The notes under the pieces are model-generated. The model was not told the DNA's origin. It searched no databases and saw only the letters and a list, made by a program, of their open reading frames with translations. From Halichoerus grypus (taxonomy: Eukaryota > Chordata > Mammalia > Carnivora > Phocidae): 64,000 nucleotides of DNA. A program made the position numbers and the translations under genes. Of this stretch, positions 1 to 11,404 are shown in pieces. The DNA lies in NCBI RefSeq assembly GCF_964656455.1, contig NC_135719.1:5993163-6057162 (forward strand). Reading direction: 5' to 3'. Position 1 is the first letter of the stretch, and the number at the start of each line of letters is the position of its first letter.

Positions 1-256
1 TTATTTTGAATAGGGAGCATATTCACATGGCTCAACATTCCAAAAGGATGCATGGAAAATCTGCTTTCTACCCTGTTCTCTATCTGCTCTGTTCCCCTCC
101 TAGAAAACAATCAGTGTTATCAGCGTCTTGCCTATCTTTAGAGTCATTATTTACATATGTCAAAGTGAATTATGTGCTTTCTCCTGCTTAAAATACAATT
201 GATAATCTACTTGAACAATGATCTGTTTATTTTAATTTTTAAAACATTTATTTATT

Positions 257-435
257 GGGTGCCTGGGTGGCTCAGTTGTTAAGTGTCTGCCGTCAGCTCA
301 GGTCATGATCCCAGGGTCCTGGGATCGAGCCCCGCATCAGGCTCCCTGCTCCGTGGGAAGCCTGCTTCTCCCTCTCCCACTCCTCTTGCTGTGTCTCTCT
401 CTGTCAAATAAATGAATAAAAAAATCTTTAAAAAA
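257..435 (+). repeat. Can-SINE (tRNA-derived)
   Basis: It has the tRNA-like head (GGTGCCTGGGTGGCTCAG), a box-B-like GATCGAGCC, a CT-rich middle and an AATAAA-containing A-rich tail. No clear target duplication is visible. Confidence 0.9.
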
Positions 436-479
436 AATTATTACTTTTATTGCTTAACAACTTTTTATAGGTAGCACCC

Positions 480-1400
480 CAGCTCTTTTTTACAGCTACC
501 TACATTCCTCGTTGCACGGACATACAGGGAGCTCAGTTACCCTGTCTCTGCTGGTGGACTTTTAGGTTCATTCCAGCTACAGACAATTTTGCAGTGAAAA
601 GCCTGATGCAGGCACCATATCACTCCTGTGTGAGGGTATCCGTAGGATAAATGTGCAGAAGTGGAAATGCTGAGTCAAAGGGAACATGTGTTTATGTTTG
701 ATAAATATTGCCAAATTCCTTCTATCAAGTTTAAATCTCTTTACACCACCAGCCAGCCAGGTGGGAGGGTGTATGTTCTCTCCCACCCTTGCAAACCTAG
801 TGTGTTACCAAACCTTGTTGTCTCTGCTGATCTGGTAAGTGAACAACAGTATCTTCGGAGATAAAGTTTTCATTTATCCTTATAAGGGAGTTTTGAGCAT
901 CTTTTCACGTGTTTAAGATACCATTTGAATTTCCCCTTTTTCTATGAACTGTTTCTTCATATCCTTTGCCTATTTCTCCCTATTTGAGTCATTATTGGTT
1001 CATTTAAAAATGATTTGTGGGACCCCTTTTATGTATTAGAGAACTCATCCCTCTGCCTATGTTATGAGTTGCACAACCCACCCTCACCCCTGCACACCGC
1101 ACTCCCAGTTTAAAATTTCTCTTTTGACTTGGCTTGTGGTAGTTTTTGCGATGCAGAAATTTTTATTTTTTTGAGGCTTTAGGTTTTGTGTAATACTTAG
1201 AAAGGATTTCCCCATTCTGGTATTTATGTTTTTTTGTTTTTTGCTTTTTTAATTCTCCCATGGGCTCATTCAGCAGTTACAAAACATGATTTGTTTTTCA
1301 TGGTGGGATAGTATTTCATATGGGAAGACCGTTATTTATTATGGTAGCTGAACATTTAAGCTATTTCTGATTTTCCTGAATTATGTCATACTTTCAGTGA
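480..1400 (-). repeat. Ancient L1 fragment, antisense
   Basis: Phrases such as 'ctgagtcaaagggaacatg', 'ttgagcatcttttcacgtg' and 'atcctttgcctatttc' are those of antisense mammalian L1 3' regions, heavily diverged. Assigned from family knowledge; the subfamily is not determined. Confidence 0.55.
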
Positions 1401-1421
1401 AGAGCCTTGTCCGTAAATATT

Positions 1422-1642
1422 CTTTTTTTTTTTAAAAAAAGATTTTATTTATTTACTTGAGAGAGAGACAGAGAGAGCATGAGCAGGGGGAGGGGGAGAG
1501 GGAGAGGGACAAGCAGACTCCCCGCTCAGTGGGGAGCCCGACGTGGGTCTTGATCCCAGGATTCTGAGATCATGACCTGAGCCCAAGATCATGACCTGAG
1601 CCAAAGTCAGAAGCTTAACTGACTGAGCCACCCAGGTACCCC
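1422..1642 (-). repeat. Can-SINE, reverse orientation
   Basis: It starts with a T/A-rich tail, has a GAGAGA tract, and ends with the reversed head 'gactgagccacccaggtacccc'. Confidence 0.88.
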
Positions 1643-2254
1643 AGATATCTATTTCATTAGGCTAGATTCCTGAAAGAGACCTTCATTCTGTCCTCAAACT
1701 GCCCTCCAGAAAGCTGGGCTGCACTTCTGCCACAGAAGCATGTTTATTCCTCTCAAAATGACCTCAGAGCCTAAAGCAGAACAGCAGGAACCCAGGGTGG
1801 AGGATTCTCTCCTGTCCTGAGGGAGCCTTTCCTTGGCTTCTCAGCCATAGAGCAGATTACGCGAAATATGCTGGAGGAGGGGGCGAGGCAGGATGAGACC
1901 CGAGAGAGAGAGAAGGAAAACCCACAGTAGCTGCTGGGGTCTCACTCAGAGCCTACCTACTCTTACTTTACACACACTTCTATATTCCAATAAATTTGTG
2001 ACCTGACTTTCAAGAGCACAGCAACAAATTAGGGAGGGGAAGCAAGACTGCTGCTTAGAGGCACCCTGGTCCACTCTACAGTTGCCAAAGGAAGAGCAAG
2101 TGAAAGTATAATAAAGTGGAATCAGAAAACACCTAGTCTGGACCATGCAGCACAGTGCTTAACTGTCCCACAGATCCCAGTAATGGATAAGGAGGGGCCG
2201 ATTAGATTGGGTGATCTCTAACTGTGCTTCTCAACTTGAGATTCTGGCAGGCAT

Positions 2255-2965
2255 CTTGAATATTGTGGTAGGCAGATTAATGTCCCCCTTCCCAAAGATA
2301 CCTCCTCCTCCTCCTCCTCCTTCTTCTTTTTTTTTTTTTTAAGATTTTATTTATTTATTTGACAGAGAGGTGAGAGAGAGCACAAGCAGGGGGAGCTGGA
2401 GAGGGAGAAGAAGGCTCCCCGCTGAGCAGGGAGCTCGATCCCAGGACCCTGGGATCATGCCCTGAGCCGAACGCAGATGCTTAACCGACTGAGCCACCCA
2501 GGCGCCCCAAAGATGTCCTCTTCTTAATCCCCAGAATCTGTGACTATGTTACGCTATGTGGCAAAGAGGAATTAAAGTTGCGGATGGAACTGAAATGGCT
2601 AATCAGCTGATCTTAAAATAGGGAGATTATCTTGTTGGACAATGTAATCTCAAGGATTTTAGAAGTAGAAGCAGGAGGCGGAAGAACGGCTAGTGTTGGA
2701 TTGACACAATGTCAGAAAGAAGGGGCCATTGCCAGCTTTGAAAAATGGTGGCAGCCACACACCAAGGAATGTGGGCAGTCTCTGGAAGTTGGAAAAGGCA
2801 AAGAAATGGATGCTCCATAGAACCTCCAGAAGGAGGCCCTGTGGACACCCTTGAGTTTAGCCTAGAGAGACCCATTTTGGATTTGACTAACGAAACTGTA
2901 AGGTAATAAATGTGCACTGTTTTAAGTTTGTGTTAACTTGTTAGAACAGCCAGAGGAAAGGAATA
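2255..2965 (+). repeat. MLT1-type MaLR LTR, split by a SINE
   Basis: Both halves resemble the MLT1 family of ERVL-MaLR long terminal repeats: 'tggtaggcagattaatg' on the left, and 'taatccccagaatctgtga', 'agcctagagagacccat' and 'gtaataaatgtgcactg' on the right. The right half carries the LTR poly(A) signal. A Can-SINE (about 2317-2508) splits the element, with CCAAAGAT on both sides. This is a decayed, non-coding LTR. Confidence 0.7.
2317..2508 (-). repeat. Can-SINE inside the MLT1 LTR
   Basis: A reversed SINE between two CCAAAGAT copies that both belong to the LTR, so the insertion postdates the LTR. A (CTC)n tract abuts its poly-T end. Confidence 0.88.
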
Positions 2966-3239
2966 GGGAGATCATCTGGTACTGCCCAGCAGAAAGATGC
3001 CCCTAGAAGAAGAGTGCCTTGCTCCTGGCTGCACGGCGCCTGGACTCCGGACGAGAAGCGCATGCATACTCCTGGCTCTGGTCTTTCTATTTTTATTTTT
3101 TTAATTTTTAATTTTTTTTTTTTTTCCCCTAAGTCCTGCGGTTCTCTGCCTTCTTGATGATGAAGGTATTACCAAAGTTAACTTGTGTCCTGGCATGATT
3201 CAGTTATCTGGAACATTCATCTCCAGGCGTTGCTAGGTG

Positions 3240-3830
3240 TCTTTCTGGGTGAGTAACTCGCCCAGAGCTCGCCCCCCACCCGCAACTCCAAGGGCGAGGC
3301 TCTGCGCCCCTCCCTCAGCGGCACGTGCTGTCCAGATGTGGAGGGGCGGGGCGCTCGGGGTGGGGGGCGCAGGGCACCCGGAACCCAAGGGCGCTTCCAG
3401 GGGGCGCAGCCCGGCTGGCGGCGGAGCGGCTCCCCACCCGCGGGGGGCTCCGGGGAGGCTGCGGGGGGGCGGGCGCGGGACGGGTCCCCGCGGAGCTGCG
3501 GGCGGGTGGCCTGAAAGGGGTTAACCCGGAGGTGGTGGGGTCAGGTTACTTCCCTTTAAAAAGACGGGGAAAGGAGGAGTCAGGCCCTGGTGGGGCAGTT
3601 GTCGGTGGCCGCCGGACTCGGCGACGGCGTCGTCAGGGAGGAGGCTCCCAGCCCGCGGGGTGGAGGGCGTCTGCGGCCGCAGGCGAGTGGAGCGTGCTGG
3701 AGGGGCTGCGGAGGGGCTGCGGGGCGGCAGCCGGAGCGAGCGAGGGACCGGGACGCAAGCGTGAGCAGAGGACCCCACATCTGCTGCCGACGCCCCCTTC
3801 TCGGACAGGTACACTGGGCTTCGGGGAGAG
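3240..3830 (+). promoter_or_regulatory. ANPEP: CpG-rich block: candidate distal ANPEP promoter and non-coding exon
   Basis: About 600 bp is extremely GC- and CpG-rich, unlike the AT-rich DNA on its left. It lies about 8 kb upstream of the ANPEP start codon, the distance reported for the separate myeloid/fibroblast promoter of human ANPEP (Shapiro and colleagues, 1991; established knowledge). A TTTAAAAA motif lies near 3555. Two plausible splice donors follow: AAGC|GTGAGC after 3760 and GGACAG|GTACAC after 3808. Function and exon ends are inference; long frames through the block are GC-composition artefacts. Confidence 0.5.
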
Positions 3831-3867
3831 CGAAAACTTTTTCTTTTCTGTTCTTTTCTCCGGCCCC

Positions 3868-4195
3868 TCCTCCTCCTCCTCTTCTTCTTACAGAAGTTTA
3901 TTCCTAAATGTACAACAGGTTCCAAGACAACACTAGGTTCTAGATTTGGGTGGCAACAGATGTTGTGGCAGGGACCCCAGATGTTTCCGCAGGAATGGAA
4001 TGAAGCGTCTCCACCGCTCCAGGCACAGGAAGGGCTTACTGGGGCCAGATTTCTTCATTCCACCTGTGGCCAGGGGGCCCCTGCCCGGGGGCTTCGTTCT
4101 TAGCTCCTTGAGTTTCTCCTGCTCCCGTCTGTTCCTGCCTGACCCCCTCGCCTTGACCACCTCCTTGGCCAGCTTCTTGGGCTGCTCCTTTGCGC
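3868..4195 (-). pseudogene. TMA7 processed pseudogene
   Basis: Read on the minus strand, about 4184 down to 4044 encodes a decayed copy of TMA7 (translation machinery associated 7, also CCDC72), a 64-residue lysine-rich ribosome-associated protein. Recognisable parts are QPKKLAKE, EQEKLKEL and GPLATGGMKKSG. Downstream in the same sense come 3'-UTR-like sequence, an AATAAA at 3902-3897 and an A/G-rich tail, so it is an intronless retrocopy. Lesions: a net six-base loss in the central charged region, loss of the normal K-K end with a one-base shift that removes the stop, and no recognisable start region. It lies antisense to ANPEP next to the CpG block. Confidence 0.8.
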
Positions 4196-5010
4196 AGGAG
4201 CGGGTATCTGCGGCCCCTTCCCCAGGGCCCACCACCACAAGTGCGAGGAATTCTTTTGGCAGAGATCCCGCTGTGATCTTGTGGCCTCCTAGCCCGCTTC
4301 CCTGTGGGGCCTTGGAGTCTAGACCATTCCTGAAAGAAGGCGAAGCTGCTTCCGTTTCACAGATGGGGGGCAGGCCCAACTGTGTGAGGCAGCCCAGCCC
4401 CCACCCTGGGTTCCCACCCCCCCCCCCAGCCTCTGGGGCCAGCTCCTTATCACTCCCACATCCCTAAGTCAGGTCCTTCAGCCCCTCTGCCTGAAGTTTT
4501 ATTGCTAAGGCTTCTGAGGAGATCGTGGGGGTCCCCACATTGGAAGGGGCCGGGGGATTGGAATTGGGTATAGTTCCTGGGCTTGTGACTCTGGTGGAAG
4601 GTCCAGAACCCCTTGCTGGGTGCTGCCGGACAGTCTGAGAGGGATGGCAGGGACGGTGGGTCAGCTGCTCACACCGGGACCCCTTGGTGCCTTTATCCCC
4701 ACTGACAGCCATCATCACCTGCCTGGGCCCCCCTAGGTATCTGTCATCAAAGGCCCCACAGGGGGCCTTTGCACCCATGGAAGTAAGGTCAGGGTCCTCC
4801 ACAGGCCTGTGTCTGGTAGGAGCCCCCACCGCGGCCCTCCTGCCAAGAAGTTCCACTTCCTAGAACCACCCCCAGCTTCCGGTCCTGGTCTGGAGGCATG
4901 GAGCCCACAGCCCATTGGCGGAGCCCCCAAGCTGGCCTCCATCAGATCTTCAGTCTCTGGGCCATTCCCTGCAACAGCCGCTTCAGCTCCATGACCCTTA
5001 ATGTGCCTAT

Positions 5011-5244
5011 AAAATTCAGAAGGGGGGGTGCCTGGGTGTCTCAGTCAGTTAAGCATCTGACTCTTGGTTTCAGCTCAGGTCATGATCTCAGGGCCCTGAG
5101 ATCCAGCCCCGTGTCAGCTGCGTGCTGAGTGTGCAGCCTGCTTGGGATTCTCTCTCTCCCTCTCTCTCTGCCCTTCCCCCCCCCGCACACGCGCATGCTC
5201 TCTCTCTCAAAAAATAAATAAATAAAAATAAAAATTCAGAAGGG
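5011..5244 (+). repeat. Can-SINE with 14-bp target duplication
   Basis: The SINE (about 5025-5230) is bounded by AAAATTCAGAAGGG at 5011-5024 and again at 5231-5244. The perfect duplication marks a relatively recent insertion. Confidence 0.92.
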
Positions 5245-5424
5245 ACACACAGTCCCCCTAAAAGATGATCAGACCTTTCATCCTGCCCAGATCGGCCTTT
5301 GTAACTTGCTATCATGTTGTTATGCTAAAAAGTGCTTGTCTCCTCCAGGGCCCAGGAGAAAATGTAGGGTGGGGTGGGAGAACCGTTTTCTGAGATTGGG
5401 AGGGTGCGTGTGTAGTTAAGGCTG

Positions 5425-5557
5425 GAAAAGCTGCCGGTAACTAGCTGTGTGACCTCGGGCAAGTCACTTCATCTCTCTCTGCTTCGGTTTCCTCAACAGC
5501 CAGCCCACCGGTGGTGATTACCCTGGTGGGACCCATAGTAGATGCTCAGTTACACAG
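5425..5557 (+). repeat. MIR
   Basis: Contains the MIR core 'taactagctgtgtgacctc', 'gggcaagtcacttcatctctc' and 'ggtttcctca'. Confidence 0.75.
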
Positions 5558-6636
5558 GTGGGAGCAGCCAGGCAAGCTCCACAGCCCAGAATGGTCCCTC
5601 CATGGCTGGTGTACCACCCCCGAGCCCACCAGGGCCTCTCCGCTCCTTCCCTCCTGAGTGCGCTACATTGGGTTAGAAATCCACAGCAGGAGCTAACTTC
5701 CTATCAGGTCCTTCTGAGGTTCTCACAGGACGGACAATGTCTGATGCTCCCAGAGGAAGCACCCTGGGGGCTGGCCCACACCCAGCCTCACACAGCTGTG
5801 GATGGAGGCCTCAGAAGCTTGGGAGTAGGCCAGGGGCTTGAGGGGCCAGAGTGTGTCCTCTGCTGGGGCCCTAGCCTCGTCCCCACCTCCCTCTCGCTGT
5901 TTCTTCAGGACAGACAGATGGGCTGCAGGTTGTCCCTTAGAACCCAGCCTGCCCAGCCTTGCAGGTGACAGGGGGCAACTGAGTGAGCGTTAAGTAGCAG
6001 CTTACCCAGCGGTCTGTGGGGGAGCCTGGATTGCACCAGACTGCAGGTCCCAGGCTCTCCCCACCACACCCCCTCCCAGGCTCCTGGCCTATTCCATGTT
6101 GGAATAGAAGGCAATCTGTGCCCCCCACATCGGAGACGAAGGTGCCTTTTCTCGTTCAGTTGAGGTCTCCTACATGTGTGCCTTAAATATTCTCCAAGTT
6201 GGTCAACCTTATTTTTTTTTTAATTGAGAAGAACTTTTGTTCACTAGACCAAAACAAAGACAGGCAGAAATATATAAACCCATAGAAAGGAAGCTTTGAT
6301 TGAGAAGGGGTTGGAGGTACTCAGCTTCTCCCTCATCAAGAGATTAACAGTAAAAGGAACGCACACATTTTGCTCACCTGCAGAAAGGTCCCACTCCAAA
6401 GACAGCTCACAGGGGACCCCAGCCCCAGAACCAGACAGGGTGCAGCAATGATTTCCAAAGTGAGTGCAGTGATACAAGATGATTTTAGAGGCTACCTTGA
6501 TGAATAGTTTTTAAATCAATAATCATTAATTAAAATGTATACAGGAGAAATTATAACTTAACACATCTAACCATGAGTTCCCGGTAATTATTGCTCTGAA
6601 GGAGAGTAAATAGTGGACTGATTTAAAGAAAAATAT

Positions 6637-6858
6637 TGGGGTGCCTGCATGGCTCAGTCAGTTAAGCATCCAACTCTTGATTTCGACTTAGGTCATAATC
6701 TCAGGGTCATGAGACTGGGCCCCGTGTCAGGCTCCATGCTCAGCTGGAGTCTGCTTGAGATTCTTTCCCCCTCCCTCTCCCTCCCCCTCTGCTTCTCCCC
6801 CCACTCGTGTGCACACTCTCTCTCTCTCTCTCAAATAAATAAAATCTTTAAAAAAAAG
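6637..6858 (+). repeat. Can-SINE
   Basis: Head 'gggtgcctgcatggctcagt', a CT-rich body and a tail 'aaataaataaaatcttt'. Near-identical flanks (AAAGAAAAATATT and AAAGAAAACTATT) suggest a slightly decayed target duplication. Confidence 0.9.
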
Positions 6859-9040
6859 AAAACTATTAAGTGAATAATATACAAGAGGATCACAGATATG
6901 GCAAAAGTCACAAAGGAGATTTGTGTCTATGATCCAGGAGCCCAAGAAGGAATATGAGGTATGGGAGGGAAATCCGCCCCCAGGATCAAGTGTCTGAACC
7001 AGGGCGAGTCCCGTCTTTAACCCTGGCTCATTTTCTTATTGACGCATCCATTCCACAAGCAGGTGTTATCTGCCCGCTCTGTACTAGGTGTTTCCTGGTG
7101 TAGGGGATACTGTCCCCATGGTGCTGAGAGGCTTGGGGGTGCTGGGAGGGCTGTCCTGGGACGGCATCCCTGAAGTGAGCCTCCAGGATGATGGGTGAGA
7201 GAAACACAGAAGCTTTCCAGACCCAAGGAGCAGCTTGTTGCTGGTGGGGAGGGGGTTGCGGTACGTGGCTAGAAGGGGGAGAACATGGTGGGCTTGAGGA
7301 ACAGAAAGAGGCTTGTGGGCAGAGTCCAGAGGGTGACAGGGGAAGAAAGCTTGAGATGAGACCAGAGAATCTCGGAGGGCTGGATCATGCCTGACCTAAA
7401 AGCCATGGCAAGGATTGTGTACATGATCATTCGTTTAGCCAGTATTTACTGGGCTCCTGCCCTGTGCTGGTAATGGAGGGGCTTATAAAATTAGGGTCTT
7501 CCTTTAAGGTGCTCGGGTCTAGTGGCCGGCTTTTGAACACACAGATGGTCTATTCCTAAATGCTGTGATAGAAACGTGGAACAGAGGCCAGGGAAGCACA
7601 GAGGGGAGAGAAGAAGGCCGTGACATTTGAGCTGGGTTTTGAAGGATGAGTAGGAGTTTGACAGGAGGGAGAGGAAAGGCATTCCTAGTAGCAGAAACAG
7701 GATGAGTAAAGGCACCAGCAGGTTTGGGGACATGGCTGAGCCTGGAGCCACAGTAGGCATTGGAAAGAGGAGAGGCCAGATGGTCAAGTTCACAGAAGGT
7801 CCTCAGACTCAAGACCGAGGTTTCATTCTGCAGGCAGTGAGGAGCTGGAGACCGAGCTTGAGCAGGAAAGGAAGATCCTTCTGCTGAGGTGTGTGCTGAG
7901 GCTGGGGACTGCCACCACTACCCAGAGCGGTGTGAAGATGGCCAGGCTTGGGCCCTGGCAGGGGGGAAGCTGCGGAGCATGCCCCTCTCTGTGCCCCCCA
8001 GCCTGAGCTGGCCTGGTGCCCAGAGCAGGGACCCCTTATTACAGGGCAATAAGCTGCCTGCTGCGCCAACTTTGAAAACTAGAGGCCCTTTCCAAAAGAG
8101 TAAAGATTCCAGCCAGCTGGGCCTGTGGTCCGTGTCCAAAACAAACAGGAAGAGACCACAGTGGGCCAGGCAGGGCCTCTTTCTTTGTTTGGAGACGGGA
8201 TTAGGCCAAGTGGGCTTGTGGGTCTTTCTGCTTCAGAGGTGGGGGGCTGCAGGTTCAGGCAGGGACGGATTGAAACTTGGTTTAGGGGGACACAGGGCAC
8301 TGGGGGCCAGCCTACAGTAGGGTTGCTGTACAGATGGCCTCCTTAGGTCAACCCTGGCCCCAGTGATAGACTGGGAACACATGCCACATCACCCTTGGGA
8401 GCCACTGTGCCCTGTGTCACCATGCCCAAGCTGGAGCCTTCTCTTGGGCACTTGGCTTCCTATTAGTGCCCTTGGCCCTCAGCCCAGGCATGAGGAGGGT
8501 GGGTCCTGGCCACCACGGTGGGAAGTGCACACCCGCCAGCCCAGGGCCCCGTAGGCAGGTCTCTAGAGAGAAGGAAAGGAAGGCCAAGGGCTCAGAACAC
8601 CCTCAGTCTGAAAGATGAGCACTAGGGATCCCCCCGAAGACCCCGCTCTCAGCCTCTCACCTCCGCCGGCCCGATGACAGGTGGCAGTCATTCATTCTTG
8701 CGGTTACGCGTGAATGAATTCATCTACGTGTCCATTCAGTGCATGTGTGCATTCACCTCCCAAGCGTTCACACGGGCTCAGGGGAAGGCAGACTCGAGCT
8801 AGGGCGGGCAGTGGAAGATGAATAAGGTTCTTAAGGAGCTGACAAGCTGCTGGAGCCAGCACAGGTGAGCCCTGAGATACATTTGGCCTGAACAAGAACA
8901 CTGCTTGTCTGCCATGGTTGGAGGAAGGTTCCGAGAAGGGGCAGGCAGTTCTCCCAGGGCCAGAGTGGGGGTAGGGACAGAGGTGGAAATGGGCTAGAAA
9001 GACTTCAGTAATTACCAGGCGCTGAGGTAGGGTGGGGTTT

Positions 9041-9665
9041 GGGGGTTATTGTTTAATGAGTATAGAATTTCTGTTTGGGTTGATGAAAAAGTTTTAGAAA
9101 CAGTGATGATGGCTATACAACACTGTGAATGTACTTAATGCTACTGAATTATACACTTAAAAATGGTTAAAAGAGTAAATTTCATGTTATGTATATTTTA
9201 TCACAATTTAAAAAAAAGACGATAAAATCTTAAAAAAAAAAATCTATGTCTCTCGCTGTCAAATAAAATCTTTAAAAAAAAAAGGATGAGTGGCTGCCAA
9301 GGGTTTGGGGGAAGGGAAAAAGGAATGATTAGGTGGAACACAGGGAATTCTTAGGGTACAGAAACTGTATGGTACCTTAATGGTGGATACACATCATTAT
9401 ACATTGGTCAAAACCCATAGCATGTATAACACAAAGAATGAATCCTAATGTAAACTATGAACCTTGGTTAATAATAATGAATCAATACCGGCTCATCAAT
9501 TTTAATAAATATACCACACTAAATGCAAGATGTTAAAAGAGGGGAAACTGTATGTGGCCAAGGGTGGGAAGAGGTGTATGGGAATTCCCTGTACTTGCTG
9601 CTCAATATTTCTGCAAACCTAAAACTGCTCTAAAAATAAAATCTATTAATATTAAAAAAAAAAAA
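9041..9665 (+). repeat. Two adjacent L1 3' ends
   Basis: 9041-9220 carries the L1 3'-end phrases 'actgtgaatgtacttaatg' and 'tacacttaaaaatggttaa' and ends A-rich. 9284-9665 carries 'cctaaaactgctctaaaaa' and ends in poly(A). A 40-bp SINE tail remnant (9241-9283) separates them. All three are sense. Confidence 0.65.
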
Positions 9666-9684
9666 AAAAAAGAAAGACTTCAAT

Positions 9685-9807
9685 AAGCAGTGACTCCTGA
9701 AACAATGAATCATGGAACACTACATCAAAAACTAATGATGTAATGTATGGTGATTAACATAACAATAAAAAGTCAAAACCAAAAAAAAAAAAGCAGTGAC
9801 TCCTGAA
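9685..9807 (+). mobile_element. Short, young carnivore L1 3' end with target duplication
   Basis: About 90 bp of L1 3' end ('aatgatgtaatgtatggtg', 'attaacataacaataaaa') and a poly(A) tail sit between two perfect 17-bp copies of AAGCAGTGACTCCTGAA (9685-9701 and 9791-9807). This is a severely 5'-truncated retrotransposition event. Confidence 0.85.
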
Positions 9808-10301
9808 TCGATTCATGCATGAGTGCGTTCACTCAACAAGTATGTATTGAGCACCTGCTGCGTGCCAAGCACCATGCCAGGGGCTGATGAGTGGAAGTAG
9901 CCAAGGGCCTGCTTTCATGGGGACTGAAGTTGTTGGGAGAGACAGACAGGACTCAAGTCTTCACCACAGGGATCAAACGGAAAACTGTACTGAGTTACAG
10001 GGCTTCGACGGAGAGGTTTGTGGTACTAATGGAACTAACAGAGACTTGACCTGGCCAGGCAGGGCTTCTCTGAGAAAGACTGGAAGGATGAATAGGAAAT
10101 AACTAGGGAAAGAATTGGGAGAAGAGGATCCAGTCAGCGGGAACAGCATGTGCAAAGGGCCTGTGGCAGAGGGGCTGGCTGAAGACCAGAGTGGCTGGAC
10201 AGAAGGGAATGTGGTGAAAATGAGGCTGGGAGGTGCGCAGGCTGATGGCATCTGAACTTGTAGGTCCCTTTGGAAGATTTAGTCTGGATTTTATGAGCAA
10301 A

Positions 10302-10442
10302 AGGAAGGTTTTGTTTTTTTGTTTTTTTGAGATTTTATTTTTAAGTCATCTCTACCCCCAACATGAGGCTTGAACTCATGTTCCTGAGATCAAGAGTGGC
10401 ATGTTCCACTGACTGAGCCAGCCAGGTGCCCCAGGAAGGTTT
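10302..10442 (-). repeat. Short tRNA-type Can-SINE
   Basis: A compact element ending in reversed head 'actgagccagccaggtgcccc', lacking the long CT-rich body. AGGAAGGTTT flanks it at 10302-10311 and 10433-10442. Confidence 0.8.
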
Positions 10443-10789
10443 GAAGCCGTGATGAAAAGTGATCCAATTCTTGTGGCAAACAGGTTTGAGGGGGCCTGAG
10501 CGGAAGTGGCGAGTCCCTGGGGCGATACTGGTGTCTGCATAAACAGGGAGAGTGGCTTTGACCAAGGACATGGTGAGATCTGGGGATGGGGGCAGAATTG
10601 GACATGGAAGTAAGGGTCAGGAGGTGTCAAGGTCTGAGACACTGGGCTGCTTAATAGGAAGAGTGATAATGAACATCATTTTATTAAGTATGATAAATAT
10701 CTTCATTTCTACTAAGGCTAGGAAAAGAGGCCATGGCTGAGCTCTGAGTAAGGAAGAAGCGAATAATGATGGTTAGGTTCTACTATGTG

Positions 10790-10915
10790 GTGTTTAATAT
10801 GTTCTCTTGTTCAATCTGTGCAACAAAGCTGAGAGATGAATACTATTATCTATTTATGAGGTGAGAGCTCTCAGCAAGGTAGAGTTACCTGCCCAAGGTC
10901 ACAGCTGGGAGAGGT
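10790..10915 (-). repeat. MIR, reverse orientation
   Basis: Contains 'tgcaacaaagctgagagatg' and 'cctgcccaaggtcacagctg', the reversed MIR core. Confidence 0.65.
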
Positions 10916-11404
10916 TAAGCCTCCACCAGCCTCCTCTCTTAAAAAAAAAAAAGGGCAGAACATCTTCTTTCTTTCTCCTCAGTATGCTGATAGTTGAGAT
11001 AGAAATTTTTGGCAAGAAGGGGTTAAGAGGGGGAATCTGGAAGAACTCCCTGCTCTAGAAGAACGCAAGGGAGGCTGGGACCCTGTCCCCAGGGCTTGGA
11101 TTGCCCTGGGTGTCCTGCCGGGATCCAGCCACAGGGGTGACCCAAGCCAGAAACTGACTCTCTCCTCTGCATCTCCCACCTCTTCTTGCTCCTGGGAAGT
11201 CCTTCCCTGACTCTAACCTCAGTCCTCCTGCTTCTGTCCCCACTGTCCCAGCACGCAGGCAGATCAGTGCCACCCAGCCCCACTGCTCCCTCTTCCTGCA
11301 GCCTATAACCAGATGCTGTTTGCTCCCCAGCAGGCACCCCGGCTCACTGTGTCTGGATCTCCTCCTCTCCGGAGCCTGAGCGGAGAGTTCCCCTGCCCAG
11401 CCCA

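Larger units (their letters stand above)
1..3239. other. Repeat-rich intergenic DNA upstream of ANPEP
   Basis: No gene is supported here. The stretch holds an old antisense L1 fragment, three Can-SINE copies and a SINE-interrupted MaLR LTR, each listed separately. About 1650-2250 and 2970-3230 are unique-looking sequence with short unsupported reading frames. Confidence 0.7.
4200..11400. other. Intergenic or distal-intron DNA upstream of the ANPEP proximal promoter
   Basis: If the distal promoter is used, this is the first intron of ANPEP. It contains Can-SINEs, MIR-like pieces, three L1 3' ends near 9.0-9.8 kb and unique GC-rich DNA (about 4.2-5.0, 5.5-6.2, 7.9-8.9 and 11.0-11.4 kb). Stretches near 7.56-7.76 and 10.07-10.25 kb resemble each other (for example 'agcagaaacaggatgag' and 'cgggaacagcatgtgc') and look like two copies of one ancient repeat that I cannot name. 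No coding exon is supported. Confidence 0.6.

Noticed and set aside
1449..1631. Recurrent 60-75-codon frames starting MAQSVK-like at many sites
   Set aside because: They are translations of the Can-SINE consensus and recur wherever a SINE lies.
3237..3936. Long frames in the CpG-rich block (up to 203 codons)
   Set aside because: Low-complexity Gly/Ala/Arg/Pro composition present in several frames at once; expected from GC content alone.
3933..4379. 148-codon minus-strand frame as a functional gene
   Set aside because: Its only recognisable part is the decayed TMA7 retrocopy; the rest is read-through after the lost stop.
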